A stretch of 64,000 nt of DNA from Oreohelix idahoensis (GCA_024509875.1 JAMPIV010017533.1:113657-177656); one strand, 5' to 3'; shown: positions 44,799 through 56,759, counted from the first letter of the stretch. Notes: generated by a model not told the origin, from the sequence alone. Program-made: numbers and translations.

Positions 44799-47503
44799 GT
44801 AAGCAAATAAACCACACAAACAACAATGAGGGGAAATAAAAAGAGGGGAATAAAAAGATATAAAGTGTCTCTTTCTGCCTTATGTACTTACAAGCATGAT
44901 GAGAATTGATGATAATGTAGCCAACTAAAGTGTCGTGAGACATTCTAAATCCACATATATAAATTAAAAGGTAAATGTAAAGCCTAACACATAAATTCAA
45001 TAAAAGGGAAAGAAGAATGGTAAAGAACAGTGCTGTCACAATGACTGTACTCGAGATCCCCCTTTTTCTGCTTCGTCTGCATATTCTCACGCTTTCACGT
45101 TGATAGTAAAGCCTACTGCATCAATACACGCTTTCTACAATAAAACGTGTACTGTATTTCTTAAAAAACCTTGAGATAGGCACACTGCGTAATGACCTAG
45201 ATTAATACTAGCATTAATTTCATTTTATACACTGCGTGATGAAAAGACAGATGAACTTAGGATAGAGAGAGGGAGGGCTGAAAGCAGGAACGCATGCAAC
45301 ACTAACACGCGTCTCGCGATAATTAATGCCACCCCCAAGCGTAAGGCATGAAGCACTAACTTTTTTTTTCAAATAGACAGTGAAAAAAACAAACACTACC
45401 AATACGAGGGTTAGGTTTAAAAACCTGTTTAATGCTTATTAGTAAACATGACATTATACTGTTTTATGTCTGAAAGCCTGACAGTACCCAGACACCACAT
45501 CGTATCGAAGTGAACGGGAGGTAGAAGAAAATGCATATTTTGAACGCAGCCACTTAGCTCCATTAAAATTATATATTTGGGTTCCTTAGGACTTTCTGAC
45601 AAAGAATATGTTAAGTGTTACGCAAATAGTCTAGGAATTATCAAATTATAGCCAAAAGAAAATAGTGAGGTTGTCTGACAGCACCAAATCAGAATTGCGC
45701 AGTGGCATGTTTTGAAACCACCATTTTACGGGAAATAGGCCACCATGTTACATCCTATTTGATTGGCGGGAATGATATGTAAGGCTAAACATGATTAGTC
45801 GGACTGCAAATACTATTTTTGGTTGTTAGGGGAAACATAGGAAGGATAAATTTTTTCAAAAGCTTTGTAATCATGGCCCTATTGGCTAGACCCGTTGATA
45901 TAGTCAATGAGGAGCGTCTGTTCAGTGCCACATTTTAAAATAAACTTACTAAGAAACAGTGCGTTGAGATCCAGTGCATATTTTTCTAAATAAAAGCCTG
46001 GGACAGAGGCAGATCGGAATTTGTGCCATTATTCATCGCCAGTCAACGTATTTGTTTATTATTTCCATGAATTGTGGTAAGATTGACATATTTGATATCT
46101 TTTTGATGAAAATTGAATGTGAATTGATAATTTATGTCTGTATATGTGTGTGGTTCAGTAGCAAACATGAGGCAAAGCCTAGATATTGCTCCAACCTGAA
46201 CAAAACTTGTCGGAGAGAAGTATATCTGCATGGGATCACCAAATAGTACACTGACACCTATCTTATTGACTAGAAGGAACTAATGCTGGAATTGCAGAGG
46301 CGTAGTAACCATTAGGGAGAAGAATACTGGTGTAAATTGTTTCAGATGAAGCTAGCAGTTGGCCTACCGCTCTGAACTCAGTGTTTGTTATGTATTGTGT
46401 TCAGTGTGGAAATAGATTATAAATTAGTTCTGAAGTAGGAGGTACAACCTTCTTGTTTCAGGGACCGTGGTCATAACTTATTGAAGCAGCACCTGGTCTG
46501 AGTTGTGCTGAATCCAGAGGCTGATAGCATACCCCTTGGTCCAGATAGCGACCAGTGAGAGGTCTCAAGAACACAGTGAAGCAATCGAGCAGAGGAGACT
46601 GTTTCCTACCGCCATCACAGCAGATAAGATTCTGTGGCCAGAGCAGCTCAATCCTATGTGCCCCCTCTAAAATTGACATTATATTAACAAAAGAGGGACA
46701 ATAAATTGTTTCAATTGACAGGAACTGTGAACTTTTCCCAATATGATTTCCACCATAAGTAAACACTTGAACTCATGATGACAAACCACAACCTAGCTTG
46801 AAAAGCCAGTATTACTTCATAGTACTACTTCACAAATTACACACATAGAATAATAATAATAAAATATGTCAATACAAAGATCATATATATAAACTGTGTA
46901 CATACAACTTGTAATTACATTTGATTGTGATTCCTGGTTCACTGTGTAATTGAATCAGGATATCTATTATTGAAAGGAATTAATACATATATTTTTTAAA
47001 CTTAAACACTTGACTCATTTAAGATAGTCTTATAGAGTGTTATATGTGTGTGAGTGTCATAGTGTTGTAAAGTGTTGTGGAATAAATTAAATTGTTTATC
47101 TGTCTGTTGTTGTTGTGACTTACACTTCATCATTATCATAACCCTAGACATTCAACGTAGTCATCACAATATTCCAGAATAATTCTGACTGAGGTATAAA
47201 TGTGGTAGCAAGTAAGGTCATCTGTAATACACCACACTTATTAGATACAGATACCTTCACAGCTGATCTCAGTCAGTACACTAAGTCCCCCTATAATTAT
47301 TTATATCCTCCCACTTTACCACATAAAGTAAAATGCCCAAGTTGATTTAATTGTATTGGAAAAAAACATGCATCAGTTTTATTATTTTATTTGAGGGGCC
47401 CCACTTTCTAACATTTTATAAATGTGAAACTGTAGAACGCTTTAAAATAATGTCTGAAATTTGCTTCATTCTTTTTTGCTTTTTTTTTTTAAACTGGTGA
47501 TAG
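44799..47503 (+). other. Intron, no recognisable elements
   Basis: AT-rich and low in repeats. Short open frames (for example 45090-44785 - and 45974-46246 +) have no family features I recognise. This is the longest stretch outside the C-depleted block without an identifiable element. Confidence 0.5.
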
Positions 47504-47610
47504 CCCAAGAAGATAAACCAGTCTTCTATGCAGAGCAGCTAAACAATGCTATGAAAGGAATTGGGACCAAGGATACACAGCTAATCAGAGTATTGGTGTC
47601 TAGATCTGAG
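47504..47610 (+). CDS. Annexin exon E6, core 3 (start of repeat IV)
   Basis: Acceptor 'aaactggtgatag' ends at 47503 after a T-rich tract, and donor 'gtaata' starts at 47611. Length 107 nt, two codons shorter than the other E6 exons at its 5' end, so phase is kept. It encodes '[18 protein letters not shown]', then '[18 protein letters not shown]'. Intact type II calcium loop. Confidence 0.92.
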
Positions 47611-47749
47611 GTAATATTAATTTGTTCATTAAATGTCACATTTTTTCTGTCCCTTTTATATTAGCCAAGAGTAGAAAGTATACACACAGCTAAAAAGTTT
47701 AAGAAGTCCACAGACACTAAATAAGGCAAATCCATTTCAAGGCAGAATG

Positions 47750-48000
47750 AGTGTGGAAAAAACCTAATAAAATGTCATTACAATTGAACCCTGAACTAAT
47801 TAAAAATAGAGCCAAAGATCTATGGTAAAGGAAAATAGTAGAAATTATGAGAGAGAAAAAATTCACCTGACTGGAGATACCAGATAAAAAAAGGATGACA
47901 ACCAGGATAATGACAGATAAAAAGTTGAACTCAAAAAGGATGTGAAGAGAGAATTGAGAAAGTTAGTCAAGAAAGCCCAGGAGCGATGATAAAGGAACAA
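47750..48000 (+). mobile_element. Possible degraded LINE segment
   Basis: A Lys/Glu-rich broken frame ('RRELRKLVKKAQER') resembles the region between endonuclease and reverse transcriptase in LINE F (28800-28870). Weak; no ends visible. Confidence 0.3.
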
Positions 48001-48269
48001 ACAAAACATCATTATGATAGTTATACAAAAACTACACTGTATATCAGTTTCACATATGCATGTAAGAAGTCTGTGGTCATTTCAGTTAAATTCCTTTGTG
48101 AGCATAACAATGTGGGAAAACAATAGAATAGAACTAACCTTAAAAACAAAAAGACTAAAGAAATACTGAAATTTTTGGTTTTTTTACCGTACGCCTGCTA
48201 TTACTCGAGTACTGGTTAATATCTAACCTGAGACTGATTTTACGTGAGTATCCCATTTTTTCCTGTACA

Positions 48270-48528
48270 ATGACAGGTGTCCTCTCGCCATTCAGGCAGA
48301 TACTCGCCGATTTCAGAGATATCCATTAGAGCTGGGTCGGCTCAGGAGCCATTCAGATTATTCCGGTCCCTGGTCAAATGCACTTCTTCAAATGTCTTTG
48401 CCAGGGCTCAAATTATTCCAGTTCAAGTCCCTGTCAAAGACATTACTTCAAATGTCCTCGCCAGGGCTCAAACCTGGATCACCCGATCGCCAGCACAGTG
48501 TGGTAACCATTACACCAGCGCCGCTCCC
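48270..48528 (-). repeat. tRNA-derived SINE (family S2)
   Basis: On the - strand the head (48528 to about 48455) reads 'gggagcggcgctggtgtaat', 'ggttaccacactg' and 'gatccaggtttgagccctgg', a tRNA-like arrangement of A and B boxes. The body repeats 'tttgagccctgg' plus 'caaagacatttgaag' a second time. Only copy of this family in the window. Confidence 0.8.
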
Positions 48529-50338
48529 AAATACTGAAATAACTTGAAATAAACATTTCTGAAAATGCTCCCAGCTAAATAATCTGTGTCTGCTAGCCAA
48601 GAAAGCGGTTTATTTTACTCTAGTACCACATACATGCTCACTGATTAGTAAACAAAATACATATGTGCAGCAAAGATGCTTGGCATTCAGACCCATCTGG
48701 CAAGAATAGGGTGTTAATTCTTGAAAACAGTGCCACAACCAGTTTACCAGATGTTATTCTGCCTTGTGTAATTTCAAATGGGTTCTCTAGATTAATTAGC
48801 ATCTGAGAAAAGAGAAATCAAATTCATCTTTCTCCAGACTATGACTTGTCAAACATTATTCATTGAGAAGTTCAGAATATTGTTCAACTCATACATGCTT
48901 ACCCTAATTTATTAAAAAAAACTTTAAAAAACTTGCTCTTTCTTTCAAATACCACATGATCTTGTTTTTATTGCCATTAAGGCCAGTGATAAATTTAAGC
49001 AAACAGATTAAGATGGAAGGTTTAAACTTAGATGTGGAGGAGCGTTTTAGTAAACTCGTTAAAGTACTGAAGCAGTCTGCCAACTTTGTGAGAGATGTAG
49101 TTGTCTGAGAGTAAATGATAAAGAAGAAGTAATTATTTGGCATATTTTATTGAGAGAAAAACGTGTGGCCGTTAATTTGGTCCAAAATATTCTATTTAAG
49201 ATCTTTATATGTTATGAAACTTGGTATTCTCTGCGGTAAAATGGTATAAAGCTACCTGTTTTAAAAATTATCTTAGATACAGTTGAAAGCACTGATTCAT
49301 GCAAACTGTACTCAAATGCACATACATTTTCACCAAGTTGTTTCTTTATTTTAATGGGGTTTTTTTTCCACAGTTATTTAGATATTTGAAAGACTTTTCT
49401 TGTGATACCATTATCTCATCTGAAAATGCTAATATGTTTTTGATTTTTTTCATGCCATCTCAATGTAAACAGCTGGAGATTGTATATAGGGCTAAAAATC
49501 CCACCTATGTTTAAATAAATACTGTAGGTCCAACCATATAAGATGCACCAGTGTGTAAGATGCACCTATAATTTAACTAGATGTTTTGGAAAAACAAATA
49601 TTAATACATTAAAGAATCATATTAAGTATACTGCTGATACAAAATTGCTTTTATTCTGTTTAAACTAAAGCATTTTATTGCACATATCACAAAATTTTAT
49701 TTCTTTTTTAAATACAAGAATTTTACTACACAAATTATTGGTTTTTAATATTATACCTTTTGCTACCCAAAATGTTTTAATCTGAAAGTTAAAGTAAAAA
49801 AAATAACAATATACTTGTTTCTTATAGACATGATCAACCCTATTTAAGATGCAGGGGGATTTTGTTTAGATAGATTTCCTGGGGGGGGGGGGGGGGGTAG
49901 TTAGTCTAATTCCGTGGGAAATAGAGTTTTTTTTTTTTAAACGACTTTATAAATCTGTAACACAAAAAAAAAAAAACCTTGTCTGGATAGAAAAGATGGG
50001 AAACGGTGACTGCAGAGAATAGAATCTCAGAACTGTGAAGACAGTGTTCTTTAATCTATATAGTACAAGTATATAACCTTTTTTATTTTTCTTGTGTTGG
50101 TTCTTGCAGGCTGCAAATTCTGTGGCATTTGTTTGGTTGTGTCCTAAGGCCTGTAGTGTATATGATGTTTGGTTGTTTCCTAAGGCCTGTAGTGTATATG
50201 ATGTATCCCCTTCCATGTTCTTTAATATATCTCTCTTTACCCTGTTGCATTTTTGGGGTTTGTAGACTTTGGTTTACCATGATCATCTTTCAACACATTC
50301 TGTTGACTTCTGCAAATGTATTTTCTTGACATTTTCAG
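48529..50338 (+). other. Intron with poly-G tract and short duplication
   Basis: A G run of 17 lies at 49881-49897 and an A run at 49964-49976. A 36-bp tandem duplication ('cctaaggcctgtagtgtata') lies at 50120-50205. 'aagatgcacc' occurs repeatedly around 49540-49570. No gene or transposon I can identify. Confidence 0.5.
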
Positions 50339-50881
50339 CTTGATCTTCCTGCCATCAAGGGCCAGTACCAGAAACTGTATGGTCAGACACTAAAGAAGGA
50401 CGTAGAAAAAGAGACCAGTGGGGACTACAGGAAGACCTTAATCAGAATAATTGACAAAGTTGGAGAAGAAAAACCCAGCCCCAAAAATAAAGAACCCAAG
50501 AATGAAAGATCCAAGAGTCCTGAGAAAGCAGAGAAGGAGCGTGCCAAAAGTCCAAAACGAGTTGTGATTGTTGAGGAAAAACCTGTTCAGACAAAAAATG
50601 AGAAGAATAAAAAAGAAGAAGAGAAGATTGATAAAAAAGAAAAAGATAAGGATGAGAAAGAGAAAAAAGATAAAGATCAGAAAAAACAGGAACAGAAGAG
50701 TGTGAAAGAAGAGGAAACTGACGATAATAAGATAAATGAAAATGATGAAGATGCAGTGAAGTTGTACAAAGCCATGAAAGGCCAAGGGACAAAGGAAGAT
50801 GTGATTATTGAGGTCATTACTAGAAACTCTAATGCACAAAGACAAACACTCAAGAAAAGGTACAATGAGCTGTACAAAAAG
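50339..50881 (+). CDS. Annexin fusion exon E7/1: repeat IV end of core 3, linker, repeat I start of core 4
   Basis: Acceptor 'gacattttcag' ends at 50338 and donor 'gtagga' starts at 50882. Length 543 nt, 181 codons, phase 0 both ends, the longest of the three. Residues 1-40 ('[18 protein letters not shown]', '[19 protein letters not shown]') close repeat IV. Residues 41-135 are a Lys/Glu-rich linker with Ser-Pro motifs ('ERSKSPEKAEKERAKSPKR'), possible phosphorylation sites, and then a nearly pure K/E/D tract. Residues 136-181 ('[19 protein letters not shown]', '[17 protein letters not shown]') open repeat I of core 4. Confidence 0.94.
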
Positions 50882-51169
50882 GTAGGACATTTATAAAATG
50901 CTTATAAAATAGAAATACTCCAATGTCTAAATAAGTCATATTTGCACGGAACTGAATGCATATCTTAAGCATATTTGAACATGGATACTGAAGTTAAAAT
51001 TTGGGTTGTATTTATTAAGAATTTATTGTTTTCCAGTTGGATAAGATTCGAATGACATAGTTCAAGGACATGAGGTATAGCACACACATATGGACATGAG
51101 GTATTGCAAAAATATGTGTTGTGGTGCCAGACTGTAACACTGTCTGTTCCTCTGGACTCAGAGGAATGC

Positions 51170-51280
51170 TGCATGGGCAACAGCTTGACCTCTTTACTCA
51201 AGCGCCCAACCTCGTACTCACTGAGACATCATTTCAGGGGCACATTCCAATAGTCAGAAATGACTGAAAAAGGATAGATG
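51170..51280 (+). mobile_element. LINE family D 3'-end remnant
   Basis: 'aggggcacattccaatagtc' and 'agaaatgactga' match the terminal bases of LINE D and D2. Nothing else of the element remains. Confidence 0.5.
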
Positions 51281-51439
51281 AGATGAAGATTTTATAGTAT
51301 TTCTCCTTACATATTTCATATCTGAAATATTTTTACTTTTCTGAAATTCATAGGATATAGAATTCATGAAATTGTTATCATTAGTAGAAATAATGTAAAA
51401 TTTTAGTTACAAACTTTCATCTAAATGGTTATTTTCATA

Positions 51440-51780
51440 GAACAGAATTGAAGCAGTACAACAAGGTCGGCAATATGGAGCTGATGACACAAATCAAACA
51501 AGTGCCAGTGGAATAAGAAATCAGAAGAAGATGCTGGCGATGGATAGGACACACATTGAGGAAATCTATTGATAGCTTTACAAGACAGTTCTTGTTTGGA
51601 ATCTCCAGGATTAGGAAGGTAGTGGGAGACCATACTAGGAGAAGAGAACTAAAGATAGATATGAAAGGAATGAAGAAGATACAGAAAGACTATAAGTGGA
51701 TGGCACAGGACAGGAGGTATTTGCATAATTTTGTTGAAGACCTATGCTGCTTGGGGAGCTGGAAGGTAATGAGTGAATGT
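51440..51780 (+). mobile_element. LINE family F 3' fragment
   Basis: Matches 30380-30690 of LINE F: 'caatatggagctgatgacac', 'gatggataggacacacattg', 'ttgttgaagacctatgctgc'. Mutated; the frame 51556-51963 is partly LINE-derived and runs into unique intron. Confidence 0.75.
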
Positions 51781-51999
51781 AAAAGTAAAATGTTGATTGA
51801 AAGTGAAGATCAAATGATTATAAATAACATTGCAATCTACTTCTCAATCACTGACATATTGATGAATTATCTCAAGCATAAACAGTTAACCAAATATTAC
51901 GTGCTAGATCAAAGAAAACATACAGATCACTTAAGCTCTTATATAATATTTCATTCTTTCTAAGTTAATTCATGTATGCTGAATTATTTGAATTTCTAG

Positions 52000-52204
52000 G
52001 ATCTTGTGAAGGACCTTGAGTCTGAATTAAGTGGAGATTTTAAAGAGACCATCCTGTCACTCATGATGCCACCAGTTGAACTTGATGCCTACACATTAAA
52101 CAAGGCCATGAAAGGTCTTGGAACAAATGAGGGGGCTCTCATTGGCATCATTTGTTCCAAGTCAGGACCAGAAGTGAATGACATAAAGAAAGCTTACAAA
52201 AATG
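52000..52204 (+). CDS. Annexin exon E2, core 4 (repeat I end, repeat II start)
   Basis: Acceptor 'gaatttctag' ends at 51999 and donor 'gtaagc' starts at 52205. Length 205 nt, phase 0 in and phase 1 out. It encodes 'DLVKDLESELSGDFKETI', 'LSLMMPPVELDAYTLNKAMK' and 'GLGTNEGALIGIICSKSGPE', then helix C 'VNDIKKAYKN'. Both halves of the repeat I site and the repeat II loop are intact. Close to the core 5 copy at 62832. Confidence 0.94.
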
Positions 52205-52316
52205 GTAAGCACATTTCTTATACCTTATGTAAATTTTACCATCTTAAGAATTTTTCTGTGTGATTTTTAGCTTTCAATGAATGTTCTAGAAAGTTTAAGT
52301 AGAGTGAACAAAAACA

Positions 52317-52470
52317 ATCTGAAGTACATGGAGAAGAGAGTTGGAAACAGAGGTGAAAATGATGAGGAGAACATGGAAAGAACTTGAGACGATGGCAAGG
52401 GACAGGAGGACTTGGCATGTGTTTGTTGAAGGCCTATGCTCCTTTGGGAGTGGAGGGTTATGAAGAAGAA
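52317..52470 (+). mobile_element. LINE family F terminal fragment
   Basis: Nearly identical to 30568-30702 of LINE F ('tacatggagaagagagttgg' to 'tttgggagtggagggttatg'), followed by 'gaagaagaagaa'. A strongly 5'-truncated young insertion. Confidence 0.88.
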
Positions 52471-53308
52471 GAACAAAAACAGATTTATTGTTTTGTAACT
52501 GATGATGAACATTGGTCAGTTCCAAGTTTTTAACTTTTGTATGGAACTGATCCTTGTGATTGTCACATGGCAGAGTTTCTCATCTGGGGTTCCATGGAAC
52601 AATAGGGTTCTTCAGTACACAGAAAGTCACAGATGCAGAATGAATAATACAATTTTGAAAAAACAAATAATACAAACATTAATGTAACTTAAAATCTAAC
52701 TTCCCAATAATTAAAAAAAAAGTTCTTAATGAAACAAACACAAATATTAACTTCACTATGCTGAAAGAACATAGAGAAACAACAGAGAAATACTGACAAG
52801 AGAATGACACCAACCAAATTGGAGAGAAATAACAATATTAGTCACATCAGAGACAGTGAGTTGTAAAACAGCTAGCTAAGCTTAACAAAAGAATAACTAA
52901 AACAAGTGGGTTATCAAAGCTTGGAAGAACATAATACATTTTAATTAACAGAAAAGTTTTAGTGCCCTGCTACTTTTTCATTCTTGTCTGCTGTATAAAG
53001 TGATTGTATTATCTAAGTGCTGATCATCTACTTTTTTGTGTGTAAGTAACTGTGGCTGTAATAATTCTTAAGGAAAAAACTGTGTTTATTTTCTGTTCCT
53101 CTTGCACTCTATCTTCCCACATAGCAATAATATCTCTAATACTCCTTGTCTTTTCAAATTATTATTATCTACATTTTCTTCTATCTTTGATTAGTTCTTA
53201 TCACAATCATTTTCAGTATTTATTTGCTGGCTGTCTTTTGTATCCAAAAGATTGTATTTTTCAGATAGGTTTCTTCAGAAATGTAGAATGTCTTTTGAAT
53301 TTCTCCAG

Positions 53309-53457
53309 CATACAAGAAAGATCTAGAATCTGCTGTAAAGAGTGAGACCAGTGGAGACCTCAAGGATCTTTTTGTTGATATCATTAGTGGAAAGAAAGAG
53401 AAGACCTCCAAGGTGGACCAAAAGAAAGCAGCAGAAGATGCTAAGACTTTGCATGAG
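53309..53457 (+). CDS. Annexin exon E3, core 4 (repeat II end, repeat III start)
   Basis: Acceptor 'atttctccag' ends at 53308 and donor 'gtactc' starts at 53458. Length 149 nt, phase 1 in and phase 0 out. It encodes 'AYKKDLESAVKSETSGDL', 'KDLFVDIISGKKEKTSKVDQ' and 'AAEDAKTLHE'. Glu ligand present. The 3' two thirds are almost identical to the core 5 remnant at 63496-63593. 52471-53308 upstream holds no recognisable element. Confidence 0.93.
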
Positions 53458-53577
53458 GTACTCCCTTTTGTTTTTCAACATTTTTATTGCCCATTTAAAA
53501 TTCTTGTTTAGCTTAATTAGATTTCTCTTAGCTTTCCACTCAGAATAGACAGACAGTCTCAGTGATAGTATAAAACT

Positions 53578-53632
53578 TGTGTGTGTGTATGCATGAGTGT
53601 ATGCACGTGTGTGAGTGTGTATGTGAGTGAGC

Positions 53633-53672
<40 letters not shown>
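53578..53672. repeat. (GT)n and (GA)n microsatellite
   Basis: Interrupted 'gtgtgtgtatg' run followed by an uninterrupted 'gagaga' tract at 53637-53670. Confidence 0.9.
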
Positions 53673-53674
53673 AC

Positions 53675-54440
53675 GCAATATAGTATCACAAAAAATACAT
53701 CTATTTTCACAGCAGAGGCAGTGGTAACAGTACTGACAGCACTAGAAATTATCTCTAACAAACATCCTCAGAAACTATTAGTTTTGACAGACTCACTTTC
53801 AGCGGTTCAAGCTGTAAGAAACATACAAGAATGCAGTAGACCAGATGCAGTGAAAAAGATATTTATGGTTAATGCACATTTATATACCAGAGGATGTTCA
53901 GTTTTATAGTGTGGGTACCCTCACATACTGGCATAGGAAATTAAAAGACAGATAACAAAGCTAAGAAAAGTAGATCAATTACAAATCAAATAAATGTAGG
54001 GATGGGCAAAACAGAAATCAAAACCTTAATTAAAAGACTTATAACAGAAGAATCAACAGTAGTATGGGATATAATTAAAAAAAGACCTGCATATAAACTA
54101 TTTACAGCTCCAAAAACATGCTATGTAACGTGGGAATAAAAAATTTCAAGCAATAAGAAACTACTCAGATTACAACCTAGGACAGAAAAACCTTTCTCTG
54201 CGGATTGTCTGTAAGACAGTAAAATAGAGCACTTTCTACTAAAATGTACGAGGTATGAACAAGAGAGAATCCAAATTATTAGAATATTTATGGGCATGCA
54301 AGTCACCAATAACTTTAGAGCGAGTCACAAAAGGCAGACCTAAAGAAGCACAACATAGTCAAACAGTGTATAACAAGAACAAAAATGACTATATAATTAT
54401 TAGTAAAAGTATAATAAAAATGTAAAGATCTAATAATAAA
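53675..54440 (+). mobile_element. LINE family H fragment, RNase H and C-terminal knuckle
   Basis: 'FTAEAVVTVLTALEII', 'VLTDSLSAVQAVRNIQECSR', then after stops 'KLLRLQPRTEKPFSADCL' and 'HFLLKCTRYEQERI'. Same order as copy 1 (7780-8960), with the C-terminal Cys/His knuckle preserved better than there. Broken by several stops. Confidence 0.8.
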
Positions 54441-54454
54441 GTTCCTTTTTATTA

Positions 54455-54590
54455 TTATTATTGAACAGAATTGACATCATTGCACTCCGGGTAAACCCAT
54501 AGGTGCTCATTCTCCCTCAGTATATGCCAAAGAGTGTGAATGCTAACTGTTCTTGTAGCTCGCTGGTTGTGTACACAAGCTGATGGCACA
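54455..54590. repeat. Dispersed repeat shared with 36725-36850
   Basis: Follows a (TTA)n run. 'gaacagaattgacatcattg', 'gtgctcattctccctcagta', 'tgtagctcgctgg'. Confidence 0.6.
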
Positions 54591-54749
54591 GGACAGGATT
54601 AATTTTTTCTAGCAATATACAAAAAAGAAAACAGTGCCATTTCAAGTTTAAATCATTGAGCGTATAATTGCATTTGCTGCTAGGTAAATTCATTTTGCTG
54701 ATTTATCACATATGTAAATGATATTCATTGTTGCTAATACCTTACACAG

Positions 54750-54830
54750 AAACCATCAGCAACCACTGTAAGCCAAATCTTCAAGGGGAACTTGTCTCAG
54801 ATCAATGCCACAGCAGATGCTTATTCACAG
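54750..54830 (+). CDS. Annexin exon E4, core 4 (repeat III helices B-C)
   Basis: Acceptor 'ccttacacag' ends at 54749 and donor 'gtagct' starts at 54831. Length 81 nt, phase 0 at both ends, one codon shorter than the copy at 26139. It encodes 'KPSATTVSQIFKGNLSQI', then 'NATADAYSQ'. As in core 2, Glu of E3 joins directly to Lys-Pro-Ser, skipping the calcium loop. A short tandem repeat of 'cacaggtagcttagct' covers the donor (54824-54862). Confidence 0.85.
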
Positions 54831-55024
54831 GTAGCTTAGCTTTATTCACAGGTAGCTTAGCTGTTTATTTCTTTGATATGAGTGTAAAAAATACTTTTTA
54901 AACTGCTTTCTCATAAATTTGGTTTCATCCAAATCAGCTTTCAAAGCAAATAGAATTTTCAAAGCTAACTGGGCTTAGTTAGCGGATGTTCATTTACTGC
55001 TGGCTTGGTTGTTTGATTGACTTA

Positions 55025-55345
55025 CTTATTCTTCTTCTTCTTCTTCTTCTTCTTCTTCTTCGTTCGCCCTGAAAAGGACGGTGGTTGCGTTGTGTCTGTT
55101 TACAACGTAGCTGTGATATCTGCACCTTTCGGTCGACACATCCGACTTCTGCACGGCATTTTTTAGGACCGGGTTTGCCTTCCCATTGCGATCCATGCTC
55201 GCTCAGCCAGCCTGCATTGCTGCATACTGTTTCCAGGACTACCACGTGGAGGTGGAGCACGGTCTTGACCAGCTCTGGTTCGCTGGTCCTGACGCAGGCA
55301 GTCAAGCTATGAGTCGCTGACTGCGGTCTCTATTGCTGCGTCTTG
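55025..55345 (-). repeat. GAA-tailed retroposon, copy 2
   Basis: (CTT)n at 55029-55061 is the tail on the - strand. Body landmarks 'ccacctccacgtggtagtcc' and 'cttgactgcctgcgtcagg' match copy 3 at 57612-57925. Confidence 0.88.
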
Positions 55346-55744
55346 AGGTCCCGACTTACTTATGAGTGTTGAGTGACAGAGTGTTTAAAACATTACTGGG
55401 TTTGTCATGCTCCAGTCTACTCAGCTGTAAATGGGTACCTGATGTTGCTCTTGACTAGGGAAGTCAAAAGCAGTGAGGAATGGACATGGTCACCCCCACC
55501 TCATAATGCTGAGACCTATTATAGTGAAGTCTCTAACACTCCATTCCCCTACAATTGTGTCTACTATGGGACTGCCTTTACATTTATTCATCATCATCAT
55601 CATCATCATGTCAGAAATGTTAAGTCATAGATTTAGCTTAACATCAAAGTTATTAGAATTTATACCTTGCATCATGCTCTTGCCCCTGTAGTTTCTCGGA
55701 GGTCTGTGAAGAGATAAAGAAAGACTAAGACCCTCAAGCTTATT

Positions 55745-55912
55745 GTACAAGGCAACCAATATGAGGTTGTGCATGCACACCATCTGGCAGCCTCATCATG
55801 TAAGACAAACTGCCACAGAAACCACCACTACAAGAACATACACTTGACACTGGCTTCCTCTGGGATGATGGATGATCATGATGATGATGACGATGATGAT
55901 GATGTCTTCTTT
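55745..55912 (+). repeat. Dispersed GAT-tailed repeat, copy 6
   Basis: 'caaccaatatgaggttgtgc', 'agcctcatcatgtaag', 'ccacagaaaccaccac' and a long GAT run at 55866-55904. Confidence 0.75.
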
Positions 55913-55971
55913 TAGTAATTTGGGGACTGTTTATTTAGAGAAGATACATTGATCTTTTTTAAACTTCACAG

Positions 55972-56047
55972 GAATACAGTGAAGACATTTCAGTTCCAAT
56001 CACATCAGCATGTAGTGGAGATGTCAAGGATGCTTACCTTGCATTGT
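55972..56047 (+). CDS. Annexin exon E5, core 4 (repeat III helices D-E)
   Basis: Acceptor 'aaacttcacag' ends at 55971 and donor 'gtaagt' starts at 56048. Length 76 nt, phase 0 in and phase 1 out. It encodes 'EYSEDISVPITSACSGDV' and 'KDAYLAL'. Ser-Ala-Cys replaces the acidic ligand position. With E3 and E4 it completes a repeat III that has all five helices recognisable but no calcium site. Confidence 0.9.
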
Positions 56048-56539
56048 GTAAGTGTATCATTGTTAACTTTACATTAAAATTATTTACGCATTGCTCTGAC
56101 CTGGAGTAGGTTGAAAATAAAGACAGAGGAAATACAGTATCTTCAAAAAAAATAATAGAGCAATAAACATTTGACCATTATAAAAGTTTGAAGATCTTTT
56201 TGACATATTCACAATTTTTATCATGGTATATTCGTACTTAAATGCCAGCATACAGACGCGTTTTATTCAGATTTCACAGAAATGTATATATAGGGCATAC
56301 TGCATCAGCTGTGGAAACACTTGCAAGAAAGTCTTATCACTGAATAATCATTAACAGTTATATAATATGTTGTATTCAGTGGATTTCAAGATATGGATAT
56401 ATTTTGAAATAAACCATAAGACATTTATCAATCCTTGTTAAATGAGAGCTTATGTTGATCCCAGTGAATGGTTTCAGGGAGCAAAGAATACAAAATCTAC
56501 TACCTTCTAGTGTGTTGTGAAATGGGACATAGGGTTGGT

Positions 56540-56740
56540 TGCCTCATCCAGTACAGAAGTCCTTTTTCTGGAATCCTCAAGATAACAGAAATAGTGGAGA
56601 GCAAAGACACATGACGGAAAGAACAAAAAAATGGACATAAAAGGATAAAGAAGACATGGGAAGAACTTGAAGGCTTGGAATGACCTAATTAAAGATGTAT
56701 GCTTCATATGGAACTGAAAGATAAAGGGAGACAATTTGAA
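56540..56740 (+). mobile_element. LINE family F 3' remnant
   Basis: 'tttttctggaatcctcaag', 'gacatgggaagaacttgaag' and 'gtatgcttcatatggaactg' follow the order of the last LINE F codons. Highly diverged. Confidence 0.5.
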
Positions 56741-56759
56741 TATAATCTTCTTTTACAGC

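Noticed and set aside
44785..46250. Short open frames in the core 3 intron
   Set aside because: No recognisable motif, no repeat of known type, AT-rich; below what chance would give.
48455..48528. Functional tRNA gene on the - strand
   Set aside because: A- and B-box-like motifs are present, but the acceptor ends do not pair and SINE body sequence follows directly.
49520..49900. DNA transposon suggested by repeated 'aagatgcacc'
   Set aside because: The motifs are in direct orientation at the ends I could define, and no target duplication was found.
50438..50890. Hydrophobic multi-pass membrane protein on the - strand (150 codons)
   Set aside because: Antisense of the Lys/Glu-rich linker always reads as Phe/Leu/Ser-rich.
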